NCBI GenBank assembly: GCA_022601195.1
Contig: JAHZIX010000029.1
Coordinates: 434,001 to 498,000, forward strand
Source of the DNA: Deltaproteobacteria bacterium
GTDB lineage: Bacteria > Acidobacteriota > Thermoanaerobaculia > Multivoradales > JAHZIX01
DNA: 64,000 bases
Direction of reading: 5' to 3'
Part shown: positions 35,547 through 44,398 of the stretch, piece after piece
How the letters are laid out: the number at the start of each line of letters is the position of its first letter
Position numbering within the stretch: position 1 is the first letter of the stretch
The notes under the pieces: generated by a model
The model's database searches: none
The model's input: only the letters and a program-made list of their open reading frames with translations
What the model was told of the DNA's origin: nothing
Made by a program: the position numbers and the translations under genes

Positions 35547-36341
35547 ATGAATGAGGAGCGTTTAGAGACATCTTCGCCAGCAGAGGGGCGAGATGGAGAC
35601 AACCCGGATCAAAGGGTGGAAACGCCTCCCGACAGTGTCGTCGGGAGCTTGTTAGAAATACTCCAACACCCGATTCGGGTTGCCGAGCGGTGTCGCGAGA
35701 GCCAGGACTCCCGTAGCGAGAAAACCAGTGGCCAGGGCCCCAACCCCCTGGGAGCTGGCTATCCCCTGCGTTTGGCTACAGGGGCTTTGGTCTGCTTTTT
35801 TGTCTATGGCCTTTCAGCGGGCTTTTTCCAAGGCTATGACCAGGTGCTCCTAAGTGCCTTCAAGGTGCCTCTGATCCTTGTCTTCAGCCTGCTCCTCTGC
35901 GCGCCGAGCTTCTATATTTTCAGTTCCTTGAGCGGGGCAGCTTTGACCTTGCGAGGTTTTTCGCTGATCTTGAGTGGGTTTGGAGCTCTGCTCGGTCTGC
36001 TATTGATCGGTTTCTTACCGATCAGTTGGCTATTCACCGTGAGCAGTCGTTCTCTTCTCTTCCTGGTTTTCTTCCACCTACTCGTGTGGTTCATCTGCCT
36101 GGTTTTTGCCGACCGCTTTCTTGGGCAAGTTCTGAAGCAGGTCGGAGGATGGAACGGTCGATTCGCCTGGTTGCTCTTGCTGCTACTGGTCTCCCTGCAA
36201 ATGACTACCTTTTTGCGACCGGTGCTGTGGCGGCCACCGGACGCCAGCTTTTTCCAGACTGAGCGGATGTCTTTTTTTGAGCACTTGGGGCAGTCGGCGA
36301 AGATTCACCTTCCAAAAATGGGAGAAGTCGAAACAGAATAG
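35547..36341 (+). CDS. polytopic membrane protein, second of a related pair
   Basis: 264 residues starting MNEERLETSSPAEGRDG, preceded by AGGAGGAGAGG. An acidic, probably cytoplasmic N-terminus of ~75 residues leads to about six membrane segments (LATGALVCFFVYGLSAGFF, FSLLLCAPSFYIFSSLSG, LLGLLLIGFLPISWLFTV, LLFLVFFHLLVWFICLVFA, WLLLLLLVSLQMTTFL). The C-terminal motif LRPVLWRP ... FFQTERMSFFEHL mirrors that of the previous gene, 31 bp upstream, so the two are probably an old tandem duplication in one operon. The function is unknown. Confidence 0.72.
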   Translation: MNEERLETSSPAEGRDGDNPDQRVETPPDSVVGSLLEILQHPIRVAERCRESQDSRSEKTSGQGPNPLGAGYPLRLATGALVCFFVYGLSAGFFQGYDQVLLSAFKVPLILVFSLLLCAPSFYIFSSLSGAALTLRGFSLILSGFGALLGLLLIGFLPISWLFTVSSRSLLFLVFFHLLVWFICLVFADRFLGQVLKQVGGWNGRFAWLLLLLLVSLQMTTFLRPVLWRPPDASFFQTERMSFFEHLGQSAKIHLPKMGEVETE

Positions 36342-36377
36342 GGAAAAACGGCTGCGCGAGTCCCGCGCTACCATCAA

Positions 36378-36416
36378 ATAAAAACAGCGACCGGAAAAAT
36401 TCCGATCGCTGTTTCT
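36378..36416. terminator. bidirectional intrinsic terminator between convergent genes
   Basis: AAACAGCGA/TCGCTGTTT (9 bp), one mismatch, then CGGAA/TTCCG (5 bp) around an AAA loop. An A-rich run on the left and T-rich run on the right let it serve both the membrane-protein operon and the TonB receptor gene. Confidence 0.85.
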
Positions 36417-36436
36417 CGTCGACTTTCGACAGGGAG

Positions 36437-36462
36437 GCTAGCTGGAGTTACAGCCAGCTAGC
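36437..36462. repeat. perfect 9-bp inverted repeat
   Basis: GCTAGCTGG (36437-36445) and CCAGCTAGC (36454-36462) around an 8-nt loop, just beyond the receptor stop codon. There is no T-run. It may protect the 3' end of the receptor message. Confidence 0.6.
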
Positions 36463-36499
36463 TGCACCGTCTCGAAACGAATCCGGTGAGAAACACCGG

Positions 36500-38938
36500 C
36501 TAGAAGCTGACCCGAGCGGACACCCCATAGGTGCGGGGTTGGTTGGTCAGGAAACTGACGCGAGCCCGGGTACCCCGCTCTTGGTCAATGGCCAGTAAGG
36601 CGGTTTCATCGCTGATGTTGTTGATGAAAAGGGATAGGTCCCACTTCTCGTTGACGAAACCCAACCGTAGGTTGGCGAGGTCGTAGGCGGGCAACTCGGG
36701 GTTGAAGCGAAAGATATCCGAAGTGAAAGGACCACCGATGTTGTTGGGCGCAAAGGAGGTCAAGTCCACGGTGCCGAAACCAGCGGATTGGTCGCCGATT
36801 TGAGTGAACCGCGAGCCCACGTGTTGGTAGGTACCAATCAGGTAGCCAGCCCAGCCCGCTTGCATCTCCCAGCGATAGGTAGCGGCACCGAAAGCCTGGA
36901 ATCGGGGCACCGTTGGCAGGCGGTTGCCTTTTTCGATACCGGAAACGATGCTGACGTTGCCGTTACTGTCCGTGGAGGTCAGGGTCGACTCCAGGGTGGA
37001 GTCCGTGTAGCTGGCCGAGAAGGCGACATCGAAGAAATTGGTCAGCTGCGAAGCGAACTCGATTTCCAAGCCCTGGCTCTTCGCCTTGGGCACATTGAAG
37101 ACCACTCGAGAAGAGCAAGACCCGGCGGTGACCGTGGCTTGGAGATCGTCGATGTCCATGTAAAACCCAGCAATGTTAAAAGTGCCGCGGCCTCCCATGA
37201 TGGTGGACTTGGCCCCGACCTCATAGTTCCAGAGCTCTTCGTCGTCCCATTCGTCCTGGCCACCGAAGGTGCGAAGGTCCTCCGGGGTGCAGAGAGGAAG
37301 ATTGAGGGGATCGTTGATTCCACCGAGACGGAAGCCCTTGGAGACCTGGGCATTGAGTTGGGTCTTCTCCGTCGCCTTGAAGCTGGCGATGATTCGAGGA
37401 GCGATGCCGTCGGCAGAAGTGGAGCCCACGGTGGTGCCCGGAGCGGCAAAGATGCCGTCAAAGGTCTGCGTCCGTTCTTCCTCGAAGTCGTACCAGCGCA
37501 GACCCCCAGTCAGGTCTAGGCGATCGGTCACGGCGAGGGTTACTTCGCCGAAGACCGCCACCTGGTCCAGGTCATAGGCCAGATCTGAGAAGAAAAGAAC
37601 ATCTCGACCGGCGCCGAAGGTCCCCGCAGTGGGTATGCCGGATGTCGTTTCGAAGCCATCCACCAACAGACTCTGACCGTAGTCCCGTTCGGTGCTGCTG
37701 TAGAACAGTCCGCCGACCCAATTCACTTTGTCGGTGGCGCCGGCGAGGCGAAGCTCCTGAGTGATCACTTCAGCGGTGGTGGCGTCGTCGAGGGGGGCAT
37801 CGATGGTATACGCATCCTCAGCCACTCCAATACTTCCGCCGGTGACGCTGGCGGTCAGGGCGGTGGCGTCCCGTACGACCAGGACGTCGCGATCCGTATA
37901 GGAAGTGATGGAGGTCAGGGTGAGATCACCGAAGTCGTACTCGATGTTGAGGTCCGCAAGAAGGAACTCATCGGTGAAGGGTTCCTCGAATTGTGTGAAC
38001 TGCTCCCTCTCTCCCAGATCCACGGCAGGCCGAGTGGTGGTGAAAGGGTTGGCGAGGATGTTGAACGCATCGCTACGATTCCAACCGTCGGTATCGATCT
38101 CCTGATAGATGAGCCGTGGCGTGATGGTGAGATTCTCGTTGGGTTCGAAGCGGAACGCCAAGCGCACACCGGCTCGTTCACCGCCGTTGACGTCTTGGTT
38201 GACACTGAGGTCGGGCTGTATCGCATCCGTGAAGCCGGCCATACTGGTGAAGTACGCTGAGACCCGCATGGCGGAAGTGTCCCCCAGGGGGATATTGGCA
38301 GCTATCTTGGCATGGCCACCGGTGTCGCCGTCGGTCAGAGTACTGAGGTTGAAATCACCAAAGGTCTCAGAGACGCCGATCTCCGGCTGATTGCTGATGT
38401 AGCGCACCGTTCCCGCCAAGGAACCGGAGCCGAATAGAGTCCCCTGGGGGCCTCGCAAAACCTCGACTCGGGACATGTCGAAAAGGTCGATGTCCGGCGT
38501 GAAGAGGGAGAGGGAGATCACCGATTCGTCGAGGTAGACACCGACTTGCTCTTTGACGCCGGGTTGGTCGCGAACGATTTGGCCCGCGGAGACTCCCCGC
38601 ATGGCTACTTGGCTTTGACCGGGGCCCAAATTTTGAACCGTGAAGCCGGCGACGTTCGAGGACACCCCCTCAAGACTGTCGACACCTCGGTCTCTCAGGA
38701 TCTCCTCGGTGGGTGCGACGACAGAAAAGGGAACCTCTTGCAAAGATTCCTCTCGTTTCCGCGCCGTGACGGTAACCACCTCACCGAAAGTTTGATCTTC
38801 AGGAGCCTCTTCGACGTTCTCTGCTTCCTGAGTGGTGGGTTCCTCGGCGTCCTGGGCACTGGCTGAAATTGCGACAAAAGCAAAAGAAAAAGCAAAAGCA
38901 AAGCCTGCGATGATGAATCGGGATGCCAGACGGTTCAT
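36500..38938 (-). CDS. TonB-dependent outer-membrane receptor
   Basis: 812 residues starting MNRLASRFIIAGFAFAFSF, with signal peptide to ASAQ and GGAGG before the ATG. After an acidic linker comes a TonB-box-like segment GEVVTVTARKREESLQEVPFS. The plug domain (~60-170) has VRDQPGVKEQVGVYLDES and VEVLRGPQGTLFGSGSLAGTV. A 22-strand barrel ends with YGVSARVSF, a terminal Phe as required for BAM insertion. It takes up an unknown scarce ligand with energy from TonB. No uptake partners are adjacent; a two-component pair lies upstream on the same strand. Confidence 0.95.
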   Translation of the reverse strand: MNRLASRFIIAGFAFAFSFAFVAISASAQDAEEPTTQEAENVEEAPEDQTFGEVVTVTARKREESLQEVPFSVVAPTEEILRDRGVDSLEGVSSNVAGFTVQNLGPGQSQVAMRGVSAGQIVRDQPGVKEQVGVYLDESVISLSLFTPDIDLFDMSRVEVLRGPQGTLFGSGSLAGTVRYISNQPEIGVSETFGDFNLSTLTDGDTGGHAKIAANIPLGDTSAMRVSAYFTSMAGFTDAIQPDLSVNQDVNGGERAGVRLAFRFEPNENLTITPRLIYQEIDTDGWNRSDAFNILANPFTTTRPAVDLGEREQFTQFEEPFTDEFLLADLNIEYDFGDLTLTSITSYTDRDVLVVRDATALTASVTGGSIGVAEDAYTIDAPLDDATTAEVITQELRLAGATDKVNWVGGLFYSSTERDYGQSLLVDGFETTSGIPTAGTFGAGRDVLFFSDLAYDLDQVAVFGEVTLAVTDRLDLTGGLRWYDFEEERTQTFDGIFAAPGTTVGSTSADGIAPRIIASFKATEKTQLNAQVSKGFRLGGINDPLNLPLCTPEDLRTFGGQDEWDDEELWNYEVGAKSTIMGGRGTFNIAGFYMDIDDLQATVTAGSCSSRVVFNVPKAKSQGLEIEFASQLTNFFDVAFSASYTDSTLESTLTSTDSNGNVSIVSGIEKGNRLPTVPRFQAFGAATYRWEMQAGWAGYLIGTYQHVGSRFTQIGDQSAGFGTVDLTSFAPNNIGGPFTSDIFRFNPELPAYDLANLRLGFVNEKWDLSLFINNISDETALLAIDQERGTRARVSFLTNQPRTYGVSARVSF

Positions 38939-39309
38939 TTTTTCCTCCGGTGTAGATAAGAGTGGACAGTTGGTTGGATTACCAATAGATCCCTAGAGGA
39001 GAGTGGTGCTCTGTTACCGGACAGAGGTCTGCAGGAGGCTCGCCGACGAGAAAGTTGCTCTCCCTGTTCGACAGTGGAGATTGTCGGACTACTCCGAACG
39101 AGGTCCCATTTCTGGTTCATGGGCGCTTCTTTCTGCACAGACTTCTACGCCGAGGACTAGCTCGGGCGCTGGGCCTCTGGCCACTCTGGGGAGCCCCTAG
39201 GGCGATGAATGCGACTCGGGGACGAATTGTAAGGCAAGCATGTGAGGAATTGTCACAGTTTCTTAACAAAAGTGCCGGCGGGGTGACGGCGAGGCCTCTC
39301 CGATAGGTC
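38939..39309 (-). promoter_or_regulatory. leader and promoter region of the TonB receptor gene
   Basis: 370 bp without a supported gene. On the minus strand GTGACA (39251-39256), a 19-bp spacer and TACAAT (39226-39231) could be the promoter, leaving a leader of about 280 nt. TTAAGAAACTGTGACA overlapping the -35 could bind a response regulator. The spacer is longer than ideal. Confidence 0.35.
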
Positions 39310-40941
39310 TCAGGGCCCAGCAGCCGCCGGCTCCACGGGCAGCTCGAGGCGGAAGCGGGCTCCTCCTTGGGGACGGTTTTCAGCAGTGATCTCGCCGCCG
39401 TAGCCGTTGACGATGGCTTTGACCACGGCCAGACCTAGCCCATGGTGATGTTCTATAGAATCGCTTTGGGGACGGTAGGAGAAAAAGCGAGTGAAGATTT
39501 TCTCGAGATGCTGCTCGGGAATGCCTGGGCCATCATCTTCTACCTCTACGATGACGGACGGGCCTGATCGCCGCAGGGCAATGCGAACCTCGCCATCGGT
39601 AGGGGAGTAGCTCACTGCATTGTCCAAGAGATTTTCGAAGACCTGGGCGAGACGCTCGGGAGCCGCCAGAACACAGGCTTCGTCCTGGGCCAGTCGAGAT
39701 GAGAATCGGACTCTTTCGGTTCCCCGGAGGCGAAACCCCTCGATGATGTCTTCGAGAAGCCGAGGTAGATCGACCGTGGACCTCTCCTCCTGTTCCAACT
39801 GGGCATCCAAGTGGGTGAGATCTCGGGCTGCGCTAAGTAAGTGCTCCATGCGAGCCACTTGGCTTTGGATCATGGCTAGAAACCGCTTCTGATCTTTCGG
39901 CTCGGTGGCTTCGGCAGCGGTCTCCGCAGCGGATCGAATGGAAGCCAAGGGGTTCTTGAATTCATGGGAGACGTCCGAGGCGAAGGCCTCGATGAACGAG
40001 ATGTGCTCTTCGAGACGGCGAGTCAGCTCCTCCAAGGCGCGTGCCAGATCGCCGATTTCGTCCAGCTTTCCGGAATCTCGAAATCGACCCCTCAATCGTC
40101 CGCGGCGGTCCAGCAACTCATGGGCTTGCTGGCGTAGGCGCCTCAAGGGACCGGCGATGGTGGTTCCCACCAAGAGTGAGAGCACCACGGCAGCGGCCAC
40201 AGAGGCCAGGAAGATACGGAAGATCTTCAGCCTCATGGCATACAAGGAGCGCAGCAGCCGGAGAGTGGTGCGGGACACCACCACGACGCCAACCACCTCT
40301 CCGTCTTGTTCGATGGGAAGAGCGCTGTGTAAGGTCAAGGAGCGCTGCCCTGGAGTTGGACGGCTAGCCGCTCCGTACTCGCCGGCAAGAGCTTTGCGAA
40401 TCTCTCGTCGCTGCAACAGCTCCTGGGAGCCGTCCTCGGATTCCTTCCGTAGGTCCCTACGGCCGAGAATCCCTTCGTAGAGGCGATAGAGCCAGGAACC
40501 GAAGCGGTAGATTCGATCGTCTCGAAGTGCTGGTTCGGTGGGGTCGACGGGGCCCGGTTTGATTTCTTGCCGCTGAGGTCCCTGACGGACCGAGTCTGCG
40601 ACCACGTTGCCGTGAGGGTCGACGACTCTCAGCCGAGAGGCGGACCGGCGGTTCAGCTGTTGGAGGATTTGCTGCGCTCGCTTGGAGTCGAGTGCCTCGA
40701 GTCTAGGCGGCTCCTGGGGTATCGAACCGATCTTGCCGTCGACCACGGCAGAGGAAGACAAGGTGGCCGCCAGCAGCCGTCCTTCCTGAGCCATCGCGTC
40801 TTCCTGGCTAAACAGCAGCTCTTCCTCATAGCTCGCGAGATAGACCAGGCCCGCCGCGGGTAGGAACACCAGCAGGACATTGAAGGCGAGAAGACGGATC
40901 CAGATACGGGAAAGAAAGCGAAGGAAGCGATTCTGCTTCAT
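39310..40941 (-). CDS. sensor histidine kinase, ChvG-like
   Basis: 543 residues. Membrane helix 1 (about 14-37), a periplasmic sensor domain of ~200 residues containing RLRVVDPHGNVVADS as in ChvG/ExoS sensors, helix 2 (about 241-262), HAMP, then the phospho-acceptor motif SDVSH326-EFKNPLASIRS. The ATPase domain has N-box NLLDNAVSYSPT, G1 EDDGPGIPE and G2 HHGLGLAVV. It autophosphorylates on H326 and passes phosphate to the response regulator encoded just upstream, with which it overlaps by 4 bp (ATGA). The stimulus is unknown; ChvG-type sensors respond to acid or envelope stress. Confidence 0.92.
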   Translation of the reverse strand: MKQNRFLRFLSRIWIRLLAFNVLLVFLPAAGLVYLASYEEELLFSQEDAMAQEGRLLAATLSSSAVVDGKIGSIPQEPPRLEALDSKRAQQILQQLNRRSASRLRVVDPHGNVVADSVRQGPQRQEIKPGPVDPTEPALRDDRIYRFGSWLYRLYEGILGRRDLRKESEDGSQELLQRREIRKALAGEYGAASRPTPGQRSLTLHSALPIEQDGEVVGVVVVSRTTLRLLRSLYAMRLKIFRIFLASVAAAVVLSLLVGTTIAGPLRRLRQQAHELLDRRGRLRGRFRDSGKLDEIGDLARALEELTRRLEEHISFIEAFASDVSHEFKNPLASIRSAAETAAEATEPKDQKRFLAMIQSQVARMEHLLSAARDLTHLDAQLEQEERSTVDLPRLLEDIIEGFRLRGTERVRFSSRLAQDEACVLAAPERLAQVFENLLDNAVSYSPTDGEVRIALRRSGPSVIVEVEDDGPGIPEQHLEKIFTRFFSYRPQSDSIEHHHGLGLAVVKAIVNGYGGEITAENRPQGGARFRLELPVEPAAAGP

Positions 40942-41648
40942 GCCCGGTATCGATAGCCGAGTCCGTAGACGGTGTCGATGCCATCGAAGGTCTCGTCCAG
41001 CCTAGAAAACTTCTTGCGCAGTCGTTTGATGTGGGAGTCGATGGTGCGTTCGCTGACGAAGGCGTCGTTGGGGTAGGCCTCTTCCATCAGACTTCTCCGA
41101 CTTTTGACGTGGCCGGGGCGTCTCGAAAGGGCGAGGAGCAGTAGAAACTCAGTGACGGTGAGTCGCACCGCCTGCCCCCCCCAACGCACGGTGTAGCGTC
41201 GCAGATCGAGCTCCAGATTGCCTACCGTGAGTAACTCTTCAGACTCTTCCACCGCCTGGCGCTGGCCCAAGGAGAGACGCCGAAAGAGAACGCGGACCCG
41301 GGCCACTAGCTCGCGCATGGAAAAGGGTTTGCACAGGTAGTCGTCGGCTCCCAACTCGAGGCCCAGGACTCGATCGAACTCATCGTCCTTGGAGGTGAGG
41401 AAAATGATGGGCAGGTCTTCCGAGATGGCCCGCAGGCGGCGGCACAACTCGAGGCCATCCAGGCGAGGCATCAAAATGTCCAGAATGACCAGTTGGGGTA
41501 GCTCGACTTGGAAACTTTCCCAGGCTTCCTGGCCATCGCTGAAAGTCAGTACCCGGAAGCCCTCCTTACGCAGCGCGAAGGAGACGGTCTCGGAGATATT
41601 GGCTTCGTCATCGACGACGGCTAGGGTCAGATTCTCGTTGGCAGGCAT
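40938..41648 (-). CDS. OmpR/PhoB-family response regulator, ChvI-like
   Basis: 236 residues. The receiver domain (~8-120) has acidic D13/D14, phospho-acceptor D57 (LVILDILMPRLDG), T85 and K107. The C-terminal winged helix ends in AYPNDAFVSERTIDSHIKRLRKKF and YGLGYRYRA. Stop and start of the pair overlap, so regulator and kinase are co-translated. The start has no clear ribosome site; TACAGT lies seven bases upstream, another possible leaderless start. The TonB receptor downstream may be a target, but this is untested. Confidence 0.94.
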   Translation of the reverse strand: MPANENLTLAVVDDEANISETVSFALRKEGFRVLTFSDGQEAWESFQVELPQLVILDILMPRLDGLELCRRLRAISEDLPIIFLTSKDDEFDRVLGLELGADDYLCKPFSMRELVARVRVLFRRLSLGQRQAVEESEELLTVGNLELDLRRYTVRWGGQAVRLTVTEFLLLLALSRRPGHVKSRRSLMEEAYPNDAFVSERTIDSHIKRLRKKFSRLDETFDGIDTVYGLGYRYRA

Positions 41649-41736
41649 TGACGGAACTGTATCTTAGGCCCCGGCCCGAATCCAACCGAGGCTCGGAGCT
41701 GGAGCCGCTCCGGGAAGATTGGGTGCCGCCCTGAGG

Positions 41737-42120
41737 TCAGTCAGGAAAGTCAGCGGGAGACACGCCCAGATCGACGATGCTGCACCCTTCGATGGCAGGC
41801 AAACCCAATTCCGCGGCTCGGGCCAACACGGTGGGGCTGTGGCTACCGGGATTGAACCAGACCTCCAGAGGGCGAACGGCAGCGATTTCGGGCAGCAGCT
41901 CCAAGGTAATGGCAGGAGGCAAATACATGGTTACTCGGTGAATTGGACCGGGTATCTCTGAGAGTCGGTGGTATACCGCCAGACCTTCGATCTCCGCATC
42001 CGATGGATGGATATTGACAGGAAATACCTGGTAACCGGCGTGGAGGTGAGCTCGAACGGACTTATTGCCGAATTTCGAGCGGAGCTTAGAGGCGCCAACG
42101 ACGGCTACAGACTTGCTCAT
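41737..42120 (-). CDS. CoA-binding domain protein, YccU-like
   Basis: 127 residues starting MSKSVAVVGASKLRSKFGNKSVRAH, with AAGGA eight bases upstream. The Rossmann-like CoA-binding_2 fold is shown by AVVGAS, YQVFPVNIHPSDAEIEGLAVYHRLSEIP and VWFNPGSHSPTVLARAAELGLPAIEGCSIVDLG. Family members bind CoA or nucleotide in the cytoplasm; a precise role is not known. The gene stands alone, between the response regulator and a divergent TPR lipoprotein. Confidence 0.88.
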   Translation of the reverse strand: MSKSVAVVGASKLRSKFGNKSVRAHLHAGYQVFPVNIHPSDAEIEGLAVYHRLSEIPGPIHRVTMYLPPAITLELLPEIAAVRPLEVWFNPGSHSPTVLARAAELGLPAIEGCSIVDLGVSPADFPD

Positions 42121-42450
42121 GGCTTCTTCCTTGGCACGAAAGTTGTCGGAGAGGGCAGCGGGTCTGACGCACTCCGGTAGCGATGCCTTGCTGAGACCCC
42201 TAGATGATACCTCTTTGGGCTCGAAAACTGGTCGAAGTCCCAATTGAAGGTCCTTTGGATGGGTAGTTCTGGCTTCTCGGCTCGAAAATCAGCAGGAAAT
42301 GAAGGTCTGTTCGGAGAATAGGAAAGCCCAAGACTCTGTTGTCAAGACTGTCAACGCAGTACCATAGGCGCGGGCCCGCACCTGTGGCCGTTATCCAAAA
42401 ACCCATCCAGCGCCCTGCGTCGCCGGTTTGCCATGAGACCCGAGAAGATC
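42121..42450. other. divergent intergenic region, no supported gene
   Basis: 330 bp between the leftward CoA-binding gene and the rightward TPR lipoprotein gene. TTGTCA near 42339 with CCATAG 17 bp further could be a weak promoter for the TPR gene. No RNA gene is visible. Confidence 0.4.
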
Positions 42451-44121
42451 ATGAATCAAATAAAAAGCCCTCAGCCGCTCACTTTACTCGTCGCTGCTAG
42501 TGCCCTTCTGGTGGCCTCTGCTTGTAGTCAAACGGCGGAATCCGCGGCGGCCCAACAGGAGGTCGTTGAGTTGGCCCCTATGCCGCAGCCGAATTTGGAG
42601 CAGACGACACCAGCGGTGGCTCGGCAGATCCGGGAGAGGCAACTGTGGCAGTTCCGCATCGACTCGAATGAGGGCTCGACCCCTCAGCAGAAGGGGACAG
42701 CCATGGGAGAGTTGGGAGCTCTCTACCATGCCTACCAAATGGAAGCGGAAGCCGCGGTTTGCTACCGCAACGCTCAGGCCCTCGATCCGAAGGCTTTCCG
42801 GTGGCCCTACTATCTCTGCCAAGTTCTAGGCCGTACCAGTCAGCCTGAGGAAGCCTTGAAAGCTTGTCGTCGAGCTGCCGAGCTCAACGGTGAAGATGCT
42901 GCTGTTCGGGTTCGATTGGCTGAGTTGTTGAACTTCCTGGGGCGACCGGAGGAGGCCCAGCCGTTCTTTCAACAAGCCCTGGAAATCGACCCTTCCACCG
43001 CGGCGGCCCACTCCGGGCTCGGTCAAATTTTCCTGGCCAAAGATCCGGCCGCTGCAGCTAGTCATTTTGAAAAAGCTCTCGAGCTACAGCCGGACGCTCT
43101 GGCGGCTCACGCGCGAGCCGCAGCGGCTCATCGGGCGAGCGGCGACGAGGCTCGAGCAGCGGCTCACGAAGCCAAAGCCGGGGAAGGTGAAGTCAAGTTG
43201 GCGGAGCCCCTCATGGCATCGATTCAGGGCCTCTCCCTTGGACAACAGCTCTATCGCCAAAAAGCTCAACGGGCGATCGATGCCAAAAAGTTCGATGAAG
43301 CAGAAGAGAGTTTTCGTCGGGCGGTGGCAGCTGATCCTCTCTTCGCTGATTTGCGCGTGGCTCTGGCGGCCATCCTGGTGCAGAACAACAAGCCCGGAGA
43401 AGCTCTGGAGCAGTACCAGCTGGCCTTGGACCTGTCTCCCAAGCACCCTCGAGCGAGTTTCGGTGCTGCTTTTCTATTGCAACGGTCCGGCCGAGACCAG
43501 GAGGCCATTCCCTACTATCGCGTCGCTCTGGAAACGACCCCGGGGCACCGCCCGTCCCGTACCAACTTGGCCCAGGCTCTGTTCGAAACGGAGCAATATG
43601 ACGAAGCTCTTGGTGAGCTGACCCTGTTGGTAGCAGAAGAACCCAACGACATCTCCATGCGCCTTGTGGAGGTGGGCACTCTGATCAAGATGGACCGCTT
43701 TCGAGAGGCTCTGGGCCGGTTGGAAGCGGGGGTGACAGAACTCGAGGGGCATGCCGCTCTGAAGCAGACCCTGGCGCGATTCCTGGCGACGGTACGAGAC
43801 GATGAGTTGCGTGATGGCGCCCGCGCCGTAGAACTGGCGGACGAGTTATTCAAAGCCGAAGAGGCGCCAGAGAATGCCGAGACTCTCGCCATGGCTCTTG
43901 CGGCCGCCGGCCGATTCGACGAGGCGGTACAGGTGCAGCAGGTACTCCTAGCGACAGCTCAGGAGGCTGGCCGTAACAACTTGGTGCAAGCCGTGACCCA
44001 GAATCTCGAGCGATTCAAGAGAGGGGAAACGGCTCGCCCTCCTTGGGAAGTGCAACGCAGCTCGTCGGTGGGCCCCGGACCGAGGTTGGATGGCGGCCCC
44101 GACGGTGGCCCGGCTCGCTAG
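42451..44121 (+). CDS. TPR-repeat lipoprotein
   Basis: 556 residues starting MNQIKSPQPLTLLVAASALL, with lipobox V-A-S-A-C. Some 10-12 TPR units follow (MGELGALYHAYQMEAEAAVCYRNAQALDP; RLAELLNFLGRPEEAQPFFQQALEIDP; AAFLLQRSGRDQEAIPYYRVALETTP). The tail is short, basic and Pro/Gly-rich (RPPWEVQRSSSVGPGP). It is probably a periplasmic or outer-membrane scaffold for protein complexes. An ATG six codons earlier (42433) is an alternative start; neither has a strong ribosome site. A 13-bp inverted repeat lies beyond the stop. Confidence 0.86.
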   Translation: MNQIKSPQPLTLLVAASALLVASACSQTAESAAAQQEVVELAPMPQPNLEQTTPAVARQIRERQLWQFRIDSNEGSTPQQKGTAMGELGALYHAYQMEAEAAVCYRNAQALDPKAFRWPYYLCQVLGRTSQPEEALKACRRAAELNGEDAAVRVRLAELLNFLGRPEEAQPFFQQALEIDPSTAAAHSGLGQIFLAKDPAAAASHFEKALELQPDALAAHARAAAAHRASGDEARAAAHEAKAGEGEVKLAEPLMASIQGLSLGQQLYRQKAQRAIDAKKFDEAEESFRRAVAADPLFADLRVALAAILVQNNKPGEALEQYQLALDLSPKHPRASFGAAFLLQRSGRDQEAIPYYRVALETTPGHRPSRTNLAQALFETEQYDEALGELTLLVAEEPNDISMRLVEVGTLIKMDRFREALGRLEAGVTELEGHAALKQTLARFLATVRDDELRDGARAVELADELFKAEEAPENAETLAMALAAAGRFDEAVQVQQVLLATAQEAGRNNLVQAVTQNLERFKRGETARPPWEVQRSSSVGPGPRLDGGPDGGPAR

Positions 44122-44181
44122 GAGCGAGTCTTATAGGGACGGTTCGTGGCTGGTGGCGTACCGCGGGAGATTCCTCGAGGC

Positions 44182-44220
44182 GCTTTCTTGACGATACCGG
44201 TCTGGTTTCGTCAAGAAAGC
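44182..44220. repeat. perfect 13-bp inverted repeat between convergent genes
   Basis: GCTTTCTTGACGA (44182-44194) and TCGTCAAGAAAGC (44208-44220) around a 13-nt loop. No T-run follows on either strand. The site suits a bidirectional terminator or an RNA-stabilising stem between the TPR lipoprotein and an S74 fibre gene. Confidence 0.7.
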
Positions 44221-44398
44221 AGAGCCAGAAGCCCCGTGCCACCCTCGATGCTGGGCACCGAACGGACTCTTCGGCATCAGAAGGCGATTCCGTTCTAGAG
44301 CAGAGTGTCACTCTGCCCGCGCCTTCGGAGTCACCTTCTCCTTTGCATCTCCAGGCACCTACGGCGCTTCGCGACAAATTTGGTGAGAGGTAAGGGCT

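Noticed and set aside
36788..37519. 243-residue open frame on the plus strand
   Set aside because: Antisense to the TonB receptor gene, with composition typical of a complement frame and no ribosome site.
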